This document shows, piece by piece, positions 19,242 to 28,038 of a DNA stretch of 64,000 bases; the stretch's first letter is position 1; every line of letters starts with the position of its first letter. The notes beneath the pieces are model-generated. The model searched no databases. It had not been told where the DNA came from and saw only the letters and a program-made list of their open reading frames with translations. The position numbers and the translations under genes were made by a program. Origin of the DNA: Pseudomonas sp. GV085 (GTDB taxonomy: Bacteria > Pseudomonadota > Gammaproteobacteria > Pseudomonadales > Pseudomonadaceae); contig NZ_QAOV01000006.1 of assembly GCF_003050925.1 (NCBI RefSeq), forward strand, positions 248,001 to 312,000, in the 5' to 3' direction.

Positions 19242-19404
19242 CACTAACTCCCTGCTTTTATTGTCTTTATCGAGATGCTCGCGCGCGAGCGATGACGGAT
19301 CGTATCAGTGCAAATTTGCCTTGTACAACCCGGATAAGTGCAGGTTATCTGTGCATTTTTGCATGGTGATGACCGGCACTGTTTCAGCGTAGACCAACGC
19401 GTAT

Positions 19405-20298
19405 TCAGGCAAACGCCGCGAGCAGATCCTCTTCGAACGCCTTCTGCGCATCGCCGGCCACCTGAGCCCGATGCCGGGCCAGATGAAACGCGACATCGAA
19501 ACTCATGTCGCCTTGGCGCACGGCCCTGAGCAAACCTTTGTCTTCCCAGCCACGGGCAAAGTGGCTGGGCAAATAACCGACATGCTTGCCGGAAAGGACG
19601 AAGGCGAGGGTGCCTTCGACTTGTTCGGAGCGCGCCGAACACAACTTGCCCTGAAAGGGTTCGTCACTGCGCAAGAACCGGTAGGGGTGATCGACCCGGT
19701 CGCAGGCTTGCAGATCCTGATCTTCGGGGGTCGGGTTAGTGAACAGTGGATGGCCGGGGGCGCAATACAGGTGCTGGGTTTCAATGAACAGTTCGCGGTA
19801 GTCAAACGCACTTTGTACTTGCGAGAAGTATCCGATGGCCAGGTCCAGCCGCTGTTGCAGCAGCAGGCGTTCCATCTCGCCGGGCATGGCGCTGATCAGC
19901 TCGATACGCACCGACTCGTCCCGCTCACGGAAGCGCCGGATTGCTTCGGCCACCCGTAGCAGCACCGATTGATCCAGGGCTTCGGACAGGCCCAGACGCA
20001 CTTCGCCGATCAAGCGTCCGGCCACGCCGTTGGATTGATGACGGAAGGCTTCGATGGACTCGAACAGTCCACGGGTGGCGCTGAGCAATTGCTCGCCCTT
20101 GGGAGTGATCTTGAATCCGCCCTTGCCGCGACTGCACAAGCGATAGCCAAGGCGGGTTTCCAGTTTGGCCATTTGCTGGCTGATGCTCGACTGGCTCAAC
20201 CCCAACTCGCCCTGGGCTGCGCTGAAGCCGCCGCACTCCACCACGCTGACGAACAACCGCAATAATTGCAGATCCAGATCATGCAGTTGGCCGAGCAT
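19405..20298 (-). CDS. LysR-family regulator beside polyamine genes
   Basis: 297 residues. The HTH is at the N-terminus (LLRLFVSVVECGGFSAAQGELGLSQSSISQQMAKLETRLGYRLCSR), followed by the co-inducer-binding domain (RLIGEVRLGLSEAL, QRLDLAIGYF, CAPGHPLF). It is transcribed divergently from the polyamine-binding protein and agmatinase genes, with about 100 bp between. Control of those genes by a polyamine or guanidino compound is the natural inference. It lies between two sets of genes, so it could also act on the HIBCH unit downstream. An ATG preceded by GGAG was chosen. Confidence 0.87.
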   Translation of the reverse strand: MLGQLHDLDLQLLRLFVSVVECGGFSAAQGELGLSQSSISQQMAKLETRLGYRLCSRGKGGFKITPKGEQLLSATRGLFESIEAFRHQSNGVAGRLIGEVRLGLSEALDQSVLLRVAEAIRRFRERDESVRIELISAMPGEMERLLLQQRLDLAIGYFSQVQSAFDYRELFIETQHLYCAPGHPLFTNPTPEDQDLQACDRVDHPYRFLRSDEPFQGKLCSARSEQVEGTLAFVLSGKHVGYLPSHFARGWEDKGLLRAVRQGDMSFDVAFHLARHRAQVAGDAQKAFEEDLLAAFA

Positions 20299-20399
20299 CA
20301 AACATTACTCCGTCATAAAGTCAGGTTAATTAACTTGATATTTCACCAATGTATCCGACGACGCATCCTGCAACCACTTCTTCTGGTCAGGTGTTCGTC

Positions 20400-21491
20400 A
20401 TGGCTCCCATGTTCAAGCTGTGTTTACCCGCGCTGTTGCTCGTCGTTGCCGCTTCGGCCCAGGCCGAGGACAAGGTGGTCAATCTGTACAGTTGGGCCGA
20501 TTACGTCGCCCCCGAAACCCTGCAACGGTTCGAGCAGGAGACGGGGATTCATGTGCGCTACGACACCTTCGATGCGCCGGAGGTACTGGAAACCAAGCTG
20601 CTCACCGGTGGCAGCGGGTATGACGTGGTCGTCCCGTCGTCCAGTGTACTGGCGCGCGGCCTGGCGGCAGGTGCGCTCAAGGCCATCCCCCATGAGGGCC
20701 TGAAGGGCTACGCCAATCTTGATCCCGACCTGTTGGAAAAGATGGCCGCGGTCGATCCCGGTAATCGCTATGGCGTGCCCTATACCTGGGGCACCCTGGG
20801 GCTCGGGATGAATGTCGAGGAGGTGAACAAACGCCTGCCGAATGTACCGCTCAACAGCCTGGACCTGCTGTTCAAACCGGAATACGCCAGCAAGCTGAAG
20901 GACTGTGGCATCGCGGTCATTGATTCACCACAGGAAGTGATCGGCCTGGCCTTGCATTATCTGGGCAAGGATCCGTACAGCACCGACAAGAGTGATCTCG
21001 ACGCGGCCCAAACGTTATTGCATCAGTTGCAACCCTCGGTGCTTTACGTCGCCAGCGGGCGGCAGATCAACGATCTGGCCAATGGCAGCCTCTGCCTTGC
21101 GCTGACCTACAACGGTGACGCGAGCATGGCCGCCGACCAGGCACGCAAGGCCAACAAGCCCTATGAAATCGCCTACCGGATTCCCAGGGAAGGCACCATC
21201 GTGTGGCAGGACAACCTGGCGATCCCCAAGGACGCGCCACACCCCGAGGCTGCCCACCAGTTCATCGAATTCATGTTGCGCCCCGAGTCCGTCGCGGCGC
21301 TGACCAACACGCTATTTTTTGCCACCGCCAACCAGGCCGCCACGCCGCTGGTGGATGAGGCAGTGCGCACAGATCCGGACATTTACCCACCCGCCGATGT
21401 GCGTGACCGGCTTTACGCCGACCGCAGCATGAGCCTCAAGGACATGCGCCAGCGCACCCGCTTGTGGACCACTTTCCGTAGCCGCCAATAA
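20400..21491 (+). CDS. periplasmic polyamine-binding protein (PotF/SpuD-like)
   Basis: 363 residues beginning with a clear signal peptide (MFKLCLPALLLVVAASAQA, cleavage before EDK). The mature N-terminus VVNLYSWADYVAPETLQRFEQETGI is diagnostic for the PotD/PotF family. YDVVVPSSSVLARGL, PYTWGTLGLGMN and SLCLALTYNGDASMA follow. It should bind putrescine, agmatine or spermidine for an ABC importer. No permease or ATPase gene is adjacent, so it either shares a transporter elsewhere or acts as a sensor. It is followed after 21 bases by the agmatinase gene, almost certainly co-transcribed. Confidence 0.88.
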   Translation: MAPMFKLCLPALLLVVAASAQAEDKVVNLYSWADYVAPETLQRFEQETGIHVRYDTFDAPEVLETKLLTGGSGYDVVVPSSSVLARGLAAGALKAIPHEGLKGYANLDPDLLEKMAAVDPGNRYGVPYTWGTLGLGMNVEEVNKRLPNVPLNSLDLLFKPEYASKLKDCGIAVIDSPQEVIGLALHYLGKDPYSTDKSDLDAAQTLLHQLQPSVLYVASGRQINDLANGSLCLALTYNGDASMAADQARKANKPYEIAYRIPREGTIVWQDNLAIPKDAPHPEAAHQFIEFMLRPESVAALTNTLFFATANQAATPLVDEAVRTDPDIYPPADVRDRLYADRSMSLKDMRQRTRLWTTFRSRQ

Positions 21492-21512
21492 CCAGAAATG
21501 AAGGAGCCTTCA

Positions 21513-22472
21513 ATGGACGCCCCTGTGCAAAACGATCAAGCCATCACCCGTGACAGCCTTTACGGCACGGCCGCCGAAAGTACATACGGTGGTATCACCA
21601 GTTTCATGCGCCGGCGCTACAGCCGCGACTTGCGCGGGGTCGATGTGGCGGTCAGTGGTGTGCCGTTCGATACGGCCACCAGCAACCGCCCCGGCGCACG
21701 CTTCGGACCACGGGGCATTCGTGCGGCCTCGACCGGGATTGCCTGGGAACGGCACTGGCCGTGGACGTTTGACCCGTTCGATCACCTGGCAGTCATCGAC
21801 TACGGCGATTGCGACTTCGATTTCGGCTCGCCGCAATCGACACCGGAATGCATCGAGGCTCACGCCGAGCACATCCTCAATGCCGGCAGCGCGATGCTGA
21901 CTTTCGGCGGCGACCATTTCATCACCTATCCGTTGCTCAAGGCCCATGCCCGCAAGCACGGGGCGCTTTCGCTGATCCACTTCGACGCCCACAGCGACAC
22001 CTGGCCGGACGAAGAGGGCAAGCGCATCGACCACGGCACCATGTTCTGGCACGCGGCCAGGGAAGGGCTGGTCGATCCGTCACGCTCGGTACAAATCGGC
22101 TTGCGCACCACCAACGATGATCATCAAGGCTTTCAAGTGCTCGACGCGCGGCAGGTGCATCGCCGTGGCTGCGAAGCGATTGTCGAGGCGATTCGGGCGC
22201 GGGTCGGCGACAACCCGGTGTACTTGACCTTCGACATCGACTGCCTCGATCCGGCGTTCGCTCCGGGTACCGGAACCCCCGTGTGCGGCGGCTTGAGCAC
22301 GGTGCAGGCGCTGGAGATTCTCGGCGGACTGCGCGGGATCAACCTGGTGGGCATGGACGTGGTGGAAGTGGCTCCGGTCTATGACAGCGCGCAGATCACG
22401 TCACTGGCAGCGGCGACGCTGGCGATGGAGATGCTGTGTCTGTATGCGGCCAGGCATAAGGTCGATAAGTAG
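21513..22472 (+). CDS. speB: agmatinase-family ureohydrolase
   Basis: 319 residues. All binuclear manganese ligands of the arginase/agmatinase fold are present: GGDH (His135), DAHSD (Asp158, His160, Asp162) and DIDCLDP. GARFGPRGIR and PGTGTPVCGGLS are the agmatinase/guanidino-acid subfamily segments. The likely reaction is agmatine to putrescine plus urea, consistent with the upstream polyamine-binding protein. 4-Guanidinobutyrate or 3-guanidinopropionate hydrolysis (GbuA, GpuA in P. aeruginosa) cannot be excluded from sequence alone. An AAGGAG site precedes the chosen ATG. Confidence 0.85.
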   Translation: MDAPVQNDQAITRDSLYGTAAESTYGGITSFMRRRYSRDLRGVDVAVSGVPFDTATSNRPGARFGPRGIRAASTGIAWERHWPWTFDPFDHLAVIDYGDCDFDFGSPQSTPECIEAHAEHILNAGSAMLTFGGDHFITYPLLKAHARKHGALSLIHFDAHSDTWPDEEGKRIDHGTMFWHAAREGLVDPSRSVQIGLRTTNDDHQGFQVLDARQVHRRGCEAIVEAIRARVGDNPVYLTFDIDCLDPAFAPGTGTPVCGGLSTVQALEILGGLRGINLVGMDVVEVAPVYDSAQITSLAAATLAMEMLCLYAARHKVDK

Positions 22473-22485
22473 TACGCGGTCGAAA

Positions 22486-22575
22486 TGTAGGAGCGAGCCT
22501 GCTCGCGATAGCGATCGTTCAGCCAACATGGATGTTGAATGTTCCGCCCTCATCGCGAGCAGGCTCGCTCCTACA
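22486..22575. repeat. REP doublet (family 1)
   Basis: TGTAGGAGCGAGCCTGCTCGCGAT with its full mirror at the right. The spacer is short and unrelated to the AACGATRACGCG type. It sits between the convergent agmatinase and aldo/keto reductase genes. Confidence 0.9.
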
Positions 22576-22588
22576 GTTTTGATGGGTG

Positions 22589-23641
22589 TCAGGCCACCGG
22601 AATGATTGGCAGGTCGAGGATCTGGCCACCGCTGAAGCGCGCGGATGAACCGCTGATGGATTCATGCGGTACGCCTTTGGCCACGTCACTGACGCCATCG
22701 AGTCGTGCCAGTTGGTCGGTGCTCAACTGCACATTCAGCGCGCCCAACGTGGCATCCAGTTGCTCCCGGGTCCGGGAGCCGAGGATCGGAATCAGCGCCG
22801 TGGTCGAGCGTTTGGCCTGTTCCCGCAGCCAGGCAATGGCCACGTGGGTCGGGCTGGCGTCCAGTTCTGCGGCAACACTGATCAAGGCGTCGAGCAGGGC
22901 GGTTTCCCGGGCGCTTTTTTCGGCATGAATCAGCACGCCGAGTTTGTTCGCGCGGTTGTCGCCTTCACTGTTGCGATACTTACCGGTGAGGAAGCCGCCA
23001 CCCAGCGGCGACCACAAGGTCGCGGCCAGACCCAGGGCCTCGGCCATCGGCAGTTGCTCACGCTCAGCAGTACGTTCAGCGAGGCTGTACTCGACCTGGA
23101 TCGCGGCAATCGGCGCAAAACCGCGCACCTCGGCCAAAAGGTCGGCGCGAGCGATGCGCCACGCGGGGAAGTTCGACAGCCCGGCGTAATGAATCTTGCC
23201 GGCACTGACCAGGTCGTCGAAGCCGCGCAGGATCTCCTCCATGGGCGTGACGCCATCGCTCATGTGGGCCCAGAACAGGTCGATATGCTCGGTCTTCAGG
23301 CGTTTAAGGCTTTCTTCGACGGCGCGCACCATGTTCTTGCGACTGTTGCCAGTGTGGGAAATGCCGGCCGCGGGTGTAGTCCCGAGGGTGTATTTGGTGG
23401 CGATGACCAGGCTATCCCGTTCTGCGGCGATGAACTCGCTGAGCATGGCCTCGGACTGCCCGCCCTGATAACCGTTGGCGGTATCGATGAAGTTGCCGCC
23501 GGCCTCCCGATAACCCTCAAAAATGCGTTTTGCTTCGTCACGCTCGGCGCCATGGCCCCAACCGGTACCGAAATTACCGGCGCCCAGGGCCAGTTCGGAA
23601 ACACGCAAGCCGGTTTTACGACCGAAGACTTTGTAATGCAT
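22589..23641 (-). CDS. aldo/keto reductase
   Basis: 350 residues with the AKR barrel signatures GTGWGHGAE..., FIDTANGYQGGQSE (catalytic Asp and Tyr), VIATKYTLG (catalytic Lys), IDLFWAHMSDGVTPMEE (His) and ALIPILGSRTREQLDATLGAL (NADPH-binding loop). It reduces aldehydes or ketones, or oxidises an alcohol, with NADP(H). The physiological substrate is not apparent. It is a single-gene unit, divergent from the AFG1-type ATPase gene. Confidence 0.88.
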   Translation of the reverse strand: MHYKVFGRKTGLRVSELALGAGNFGTGWGHGAERDEAKRIFEGYREAGGNFIDTANGYQGGQSEAMLSEFIAAERDSLVIATKYTLGTTPAAGISHTGNSRKNMVRAVEESLKRLKTEHIDLFWAHMSDGVTPMEEILRGFDDLVSAGKIHYAGLSNFPAWRIARADLLAEVRGFAPIAAIQVEYSLAERTAEREQLPMAEALGLAATLWSPLGGGFLTGKYRNSEGDNRANKLGVLIHAEKSARETALLDALISVAAELDASPTHVAIAWLREQAKRSTTALIPILGSRTREQLDATLGALNVQLSTDQLARLDGVSDVAKGVPHESISGSSARFSGGQILDLPIIPVA

Positions 23642-23800
23642 GGGATGACTCCAGGGGGCTGGCGACAGGATTTAATAGATTGTTTGCGACATCTATAAAA
23701 TATGATGGTAGTAATCTAATGCGTCAAGATGCTTTTCCTTCCTGCACAAAACCGCCGATCACCGGTCGCGTTTTCCATGCGCAATGGCATACTGCCGCCC

Positions 23801-24919
23801 ATGACTATCGATTCCCCCTTAAGCGCCTGGCAGCACGCCATCGAACAAAAGGGCTTCGTCCAGGACGAGGCCCAGGAATATGCCGTGTGGGCGCTGCAAA
23901 AATGCCACGAAGCGCTGCATGAAGGCCGTTCGCCCATTTCCGGCGTATACCTGTGGGGGCCCGTGGGGCGGGGTAAAACCTGGTTGATGGACCAGTTCTA
24001 CCAAAGCCTGCGGGTACCGGCGCGGCGCCAACACTTTCACCACTTCATGGGCTGGGTGCACCAACGCTCGTTTCAACTGACCGGCACCGCCGATCCGCTC
24101 AAGGCGCTGGCTCGTGAATTGGCCGAAGAAGTGCGCGTGCTGTGTTTCGACGAGCTGTTCGTCAACGACATCGGCGACGCGATCATTCTCGGGCGCCTGT
24201 TTCAGGTGATGTTCGAGCAGGGCGTGGTGGTGGTCTGCACCTCCAACCAGCCGCCGGACCAGTTGTACGCCGACGGATTCAACCGTGACCGCTTCCTGCC
24301 TGCCATTGCGGCGATCAAGCAGCATATGCAAGTGATTGCAGTGGATGGCGGGGAAGACCATCGCCTGCATCCGGGTGCCGGATCGCAACGTTATTGGGTG
24401 GCCGACCCCGATAAACCCGGCGCTTTGGGTGAAGTGTTCCAGACATTGAGCGTTGGCCAGTCAGTATCGAGTGAGTCGGTCAGGGTCGGTTTCCGTTCCC
24501 TTGAGGTGATCAAGGCCAGCCCGGCCGTGCTCTGGACCCGTTACGCCGCGCTGTGCGAGCAACCCTTCGCGGCCATGGACTTCATCGCCCTGTGCGATAC
24601 CTACAGCGCTATTCTGTTGAGTGACGTGCCCAACCTCAGCGCGCAGAAACGCGCCGGGCGCATTGCCCGTGGCACCGAGGACGGTGTCGAGCGGGTGGAA
24701 GCGGGGGACCGCGAGTTGCCGCAGCTGTCGGTGCATGACGACGGTGTGCGACGCTTCATCGCCTTGGTGGACGAATGCTACGACCGCAAGGTTCCGCTGT
24801 ACCTTGAAGCGCGGGTGCCAATGGCGTCGCTTTACACCGAGGGATATCTGGAGTTTCCGTTCCGCCGCACCCTCAGTCGATTACAGGAAATGCAACTGCA
24901 ACGGTTTGCCGAAGTTTGA
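23801..24919 (+). CDS. AFG1/ZapE-type P-loop ATPase (second paralogue type)
   Basis: 372 residues. The Walker A is WGPVGRGKTWL (residues 52-62) and the Walker B is VLCFDELFVND. CTSNQPPDQLYADGFNRDRFLPAI is the AFG1 signature with an arginine finger. YLEFPFRRTLSRLQEMQ closes the protein. In E. coli ZapE (YhcM) associates with the division ring; mitochondrial AFG1 is linked to turnover of respiratory subunits. The shared FDELF/N-Q-P-P pattern makes the family assignment firm, but the cellular role here is open. The ATG at MTIDSPL was chosen. The upstream in-frame methionines sit in unconserved sequence. Confidence 0.85.
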   Translation: MTIDSPLSAWQHAIEQKGFVQDEAQEYAVWALQKCHEALHEGRSPISGVYLWGPVGRGKTWLMDQFYQSLRVPARRQHFHHFMGWVHQRSFQLTGTADPLKALARELAEEVRVLCFDELFVNDIGDAIILGRLFQVMFEQGVVVVCTSNQPPDQLYADGFNRDRFLPAIAAIKQHMQVIAVDGGEDHRLHPGAGSQRYWVADPDKPGALGEVFQTLSVGQSVSSESVRVGFRSLEVIKASPAVLWTRYAALCEQPFAAMDFIALCDTYSAILLSDVPNLSAQKRAGRIARGTEDGVERVEAGDRELPQLSVHDDGVRRFIALVDECYDRKVPLYLEARVPMASLYTEGYLEFPFRRTLSRLQEMQLQRFAEV

Positions 24920-24934
24920 TCGGGAGCAGCGAAC

Positions 24935-25516
24935 ATGAATCAGCCCCTGTCGCACCATTTGCTGACCATGGCCTATCAGAACGCCTGGGCCAATCACCGA
25001 CTGGCCAAGGCCTGGCGTCAGTTGAGCCCGCAGGAACTGAGCGCACCCCGGGTCAGTTTCTTCCCGACTATCCGCGCCACCCTCAACCATATCCTCACCT
25101 GTGACTGGTTTTATGTGGACGCCCTGGAGCGCGAACTGCGCGGCGACGATCCGCATCCCGATTGCCAGGTGTTTTTCAAGGAAGACGAGCCCTGTCTCGT
25201 GGCGCCGGACCTCGTTCGCGAACAGGCCCACGTCGACCGCCGGCTGATCGCCTACTGTGAGCAGATGCGCGACGCCGACCTCGGCAAAATCGTGACCATC
25301 GCCCGCGACACCCCACAGCACGACAGCCGTTTGCGCCTGCTGTCCCATTTGTTCGAACACCAGATCCATCACCGCGGCCAGGTTCACGCCATGCTCAGTG
25401 GCACTTCGGTCAAGCCACCGCAACTCGACGAGTTTTTCTGCGCCGGTGAGTCGCACTTGCGGGCCGAAGACTTTGCCGAACTGGGATGGACCGAAGCCTT
25501 GATCTGGGGCGCTTGA
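24935..25516 (+). CDS. DinB-family putative metalloenzyme
   Basis: 193 residues forming a four-helix bundle of the DinB/YfiT type. The three metal-binding histidines are recognisable: one in TLNHILTCDWFYVDAL and two in HLFEHQIHHRGQVHAML. Bacterial DinB-fold proteins often use mycothiol, bacillithiol or glutathione in detoxification, but most are uncharacterised. It starts 15 bases after the AFG1-type ATPase stop, so the two are likely co-transcribed. Confidence 0.85.
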   Translation: MNQPLSHHLLTMAYQNAWANHRLAKAWRQLSPQELSAPRVSFFPTIRATLNHILTCDWFYVDALERELRGDDPHPDCQVFFKEDEPCLVAPDLVREQAHVDRRLIAYCEQMRDADLGKIVTIARDTPQHDSRLRLLSHLFEHQIHHRGQVHAMLSGTSVKPPQLDEFFCAGESHLRAEDFAELGWTEALIWGA

Positions 25517-25633
25517 GCACCAGAGATTTCTGCGGTTGCGATTGTCGATACCACGGTGCTCGCGCTATGGTCAGCGCGCACTTCAGCGTGAAATACATGC
25601 TGGAGGCTACTTCATGTGTGATCGAGGATGGAA

Positions 25634-26125
25634 ATGGACTCCGCAGAAATTCTTGTGCTTCAGGCCAGTTACACCAATCCGGTGCACGCCGAGGCTATTT
25701 GTCTGGTGTTGAACCACTACGCCGAGGACCCGATGGGGGGCGGCCAGCCGTTGCCAGCCCATGTACTGGCGCAACTCCCGGCAGAGCTTGCCCGGCGTCC
25801 CCACGCTTTCAGTGTGCTGGCCTTTGTCGGGGGCGAGCCGGCCGGGCTGGTCAATTGCTTCGAGGGGTTTTCCACCTTTGCCTGCCGGCCGCTGGTCAAT
25901 GTGCACGATGTGTCGGTGGTGAAAAAATTTCGCGGCTTGGGCTTGAGCCAGAAGATGCTGCAAAAGGTCGAGGACATTGCCCGTCAGCGTGGTTGCTGCA
26001 AGCTCACCCTGGAAGTGCTGGAAGGCAATGCCGTGGCGCAGGGGTCGTATGAAAAAGCCGGTTTCGCTGCTGGCGTGTTCGACCCGGCCCACGGACGGAT
26101 GCTGTTCTGGACCAAGAACCTCTGA
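25634..26125 (+). CDS. GNAT-family N-acetyltransferase
   Basis: 163 residues. The acetyl-CoA-binding core VHDVSVVKKFRGLGLSQKMLQKVEDIA contains the R/Q-x-x-G-x-G/A equivalent (RGLGLS). It is followed by CCKLTLEVLEGNAVAQGSYEKAGF, the conserved beta5-alpha4 stretch. The substrate is unknown. GAGG lies six bases before the selected ATG. The methionine two codons earlier leaves no spacing. A strong hairpin terminator follows. Confidence 0.85.
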   Translation: MDSAEILVLQASYTNPVHAEAICLVLNHYAEDPMGGGQPLPAHVLAQLPAELARRPHAFSVLAFVGGEPAGLVNCFEGFSTFACRPLVNVHDVSVVKKFRGLGLSQKMLQKVEDIARQRGCCKLTLEVLEGNAVAQGSYEKAGFAAGVFDPAHGRMLFWTKNL

Positions 26126-26143
26126 CTCGACAGGCAAAGAAAG

Positions 26144-26173
26144 GGCGTCCATCAGGACGCCCGAGGGTTTTCT
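26144..26173 (+). terminator. rho-independent terminator after the GNAT gene
   Basis: GGGCGTCC, loop ATCA, GGACGCCC, then GAGGGTTTTC. Eight GC-rich base pairs with a short T-run. Confidence 0.8.
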
Positions 26174-26206
26174 CCGATCGCAGAGCCGCGGTCAGAAGTC
26201 CACGGA

Positions 26207-26416
26207 TCATTTCGGTCTGTAGGTTTCAGTCATTTGTGCGGTTTGATCATCGGGCACCCGCAGCTCAGTGCCTTGGATGGGGTGGCCCAAGGCTTGTTGC
26301 TGGGCCAGTCGCAGGCTTTCGTAGTAATAGCGCATGCGTTCGGCTCCACCTTCGGCAAAAGCGCTGGCGGAGCCCAAAGCCATCAGGCCGGCGAGGATCA
26401 ATGTGGTGTGTTTCAT
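26207..26416 (-). CDS. small exported protein, function unknown
   Basis: 69 residues. The start MKHTTLILAGLMALGSASAFA is a textbook signal peptide with GGGAGG eight bases upstream. The mature part, about 48 residues, is polar with AERMRYYYESLRLAQQQAL. I recognise no named domain. Similar short periplasmic proteins with a helix rich in Gln, Arg and Tyr are common in Pseudomonas. It is a single gene, converging on the terminator of the GNAT gene. Confidence 0.7.
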   Translation of the reverse strand: MKHTTLILAGLMALGSASAFAEGGAERMRYYYESLRLAQQQALGHPIQGTELRVPDDQTAQMTETYRPK

Positions 26417-26602
26417 GGTGTGCCTCCCACTGAAGTTGTCGGATGCCTTTCGTCCATGAATCAATGAAGCAGTGTCGAAATGGCATTATCCGCTGATTCG
26501 ATTAAATAGAAATCAGCTTCACCAACAGTCTTCTTTGCCGAGGGTGGCAGGGCGTGAGCCGGTGCGGAAGCAGTGCAGACTGCTCCCGCTTGAAAGGAGG
26601 GG

Positions 26603-26785
26603 TCAGGCGAGTGGGGCGCGTTGCGTCACAGCCAGGGGCTGCACCTGATTGGCTTGCAGCAGCAGTCGCAACTGCGCCAGCTCCTGTTTCAATTGATCGC
26701 GTTCGTCCTTCAACTGGCGCAATTCATCACGACGGATAGTGACGTAAAGGGTTTGTGCTGGCAGTGCGGTGTGTACTGTGCCCAT
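26603..26785 (-). CDS. 60-residue coiled-coil protein
   Basis: The segment DELRQLKDERDQLKQELAQLRLLLQ has regular leucine heptads and should form a parallel coiled coil. The N-terminal part (TLYVTIRRDEL) is a short beta-like segment. CGAGGTGAG is a good ribosome site at five to ten bases. No homologous function is known to me. The combination of a strong ribosome site and a clear heptad pattern supports a real gene. Confidence 0.6.
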   Translation of the reverse strand: MGTVHTALPAQTLYVTIRRDELRQLKDERDQLKQELAQLRLLLQANQVQPLAVTQRAPLA

Positions 26786-27057
26786 TGCTCACCTCGCAAA
26801 TGGCGTGTCTCAACTGTAGAACCGCCTCGAAAACAACGGCTGATCTACTATCGGCGCCAATTTTGATTTCTTTTGCCCCTGAAGGGAACTTTTTTATTTT
26901 TCATGGTCGTTGTGTCTTCGGCTTGATTCCCGACGTTATCCATCAGGATCGGGCACAATGCCCGGAAACTTCATGCCAACGCTCTGGACTAACCTCATGA
27001 GTCGCGTTGGGCTATAACCTTTGACACACTTTTATTTGTAGTAGGGAGCATCAGCAC

Positions 27058-28038
27058 ATGCAACTCGGGATTATTGGACTGGGCCGCATGGGCGGCAATA
27101 TTGCGCGGCGCCTGATGCTCAACGGGCACACCACCGTTGTTTTTGACCGCAATACCGCCTTTGTCGAAGCCCTGGCCACAGACGGCTCCACGGGCGTCAC
27201 CGATCTGCCAGCGCTGGTCGCCGGCCTGGACAGGCCGCGTGCGGTCTGGGTCATGCTGCCGGCAGGCGCACCGACCGAAGAAACCATCGACACCCTGAGC
27301 ACCTTGCTCGAAGCCGGCGACACCATCATCGACGGCGGCAACACCTTCTATAAGGACGATATCCGCCGGGCGAAAACCCTGTCGGAAAAAGGCCTGCACT
27401 ACATCGACGTAGGTACCTCCGGTGGCGTCTGGGGCCTGGAGCGCGGTTACTGCATGATGATTGGCGGCGATGCCGAGACCGTTAAGCGCCTCGACCCGCT
27501 GTTCGCAACCCTGGCCCCGGGCCTGGGCGACATCCCGCGCACCAGGGACCGCAAGTCCGACGACGATCGTGCCGAGCGTGGCTACATTCACGCCGGTCCC
27601 GCTGGCGCCGGGCATTTCGTGAAGATGATCCACAACGGTATCGAGTACGGAATGATGCAGGCCTTCGCCGAAGGCTTCGACATCCTGCAAACCAAAAACA
27701 GCGAGAACCTGGCGCCAGACCAGCGTTTCGACCTGAACGTCGCCGACATCGCCGAAGTCTGGCGTCGTGGCAGCGTGGTGTCCTCGTGGTTGCTCGACCT
27801 GACTGCCGACGCCCTGGCCAGCGATCCAAAGCTCGACGGTTACTCCGGGTCCGTGGCCGACAGCGGTGAAGGGCAATGGACTATCGAAGCCGCCATGGAG
27901 CAAGCGGTACCGGTGCCGGTGCTGTCGAATTCGCTATTCTCCCGCTATCGCTCGCGTGGGCAAGGGACCTTTGGCGACAAGGTTCTCTCGGCCCAGCGCT
28001 TCGGTTTCGGCGGCCATGTGGAGACCTCGAAAAAATGA
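27058..28038 (+). CDS. gnd: 6-phosphogluconate dehydrogenase, decarboxylating (short type)
   Basis: 326 residues, the short GntZ/YqeC-like form (classical Gnd is about 470). The NAD(P) Rossmann motif is [13 protein letters not shown]. Further motifs are [39 protein letters not shown] (the serine and glycines of the substrate site), and [25 protein letters not shown] with the catalytic Lys-x-x-His-Asn. It converts 6-phosphogluconate to ribulose 5-phosphate and CO2. Its stop overlaps the zwf start as ATGA, so translation is probably coupled. A TATAAC element at 27013 may be the -10 box. Confidence 0.92.
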   Translation: MQLGIIGLGRMGGNIARRLMLNGHTTVVFDRNTAFVEALATDGSTGVTDLPALVAGLDRPRAVWVMLPAGAPTEETIDTLSTLLEAGDTIIDGGNTFYKDDIRRAKTLSEKGLHYIDVGTSGGVWGLERGYCMMIGGDAETVKRLDPLFATLAPGLGDIPRTRDRKSDDDRAERGYIHAGPAGAGHFVKMIHNGIEYGMMQAFAEGFDILQTKNSENLAPDQRFDLNVADIAEVWRRGSVVSSWLLDLTADALASDPKLDGYSGSVADSGEGQWTIEAAMEQAVPVPVLSNSLFSRYRSRGQGTFGDKVLSAQRFGFGGHVETSKK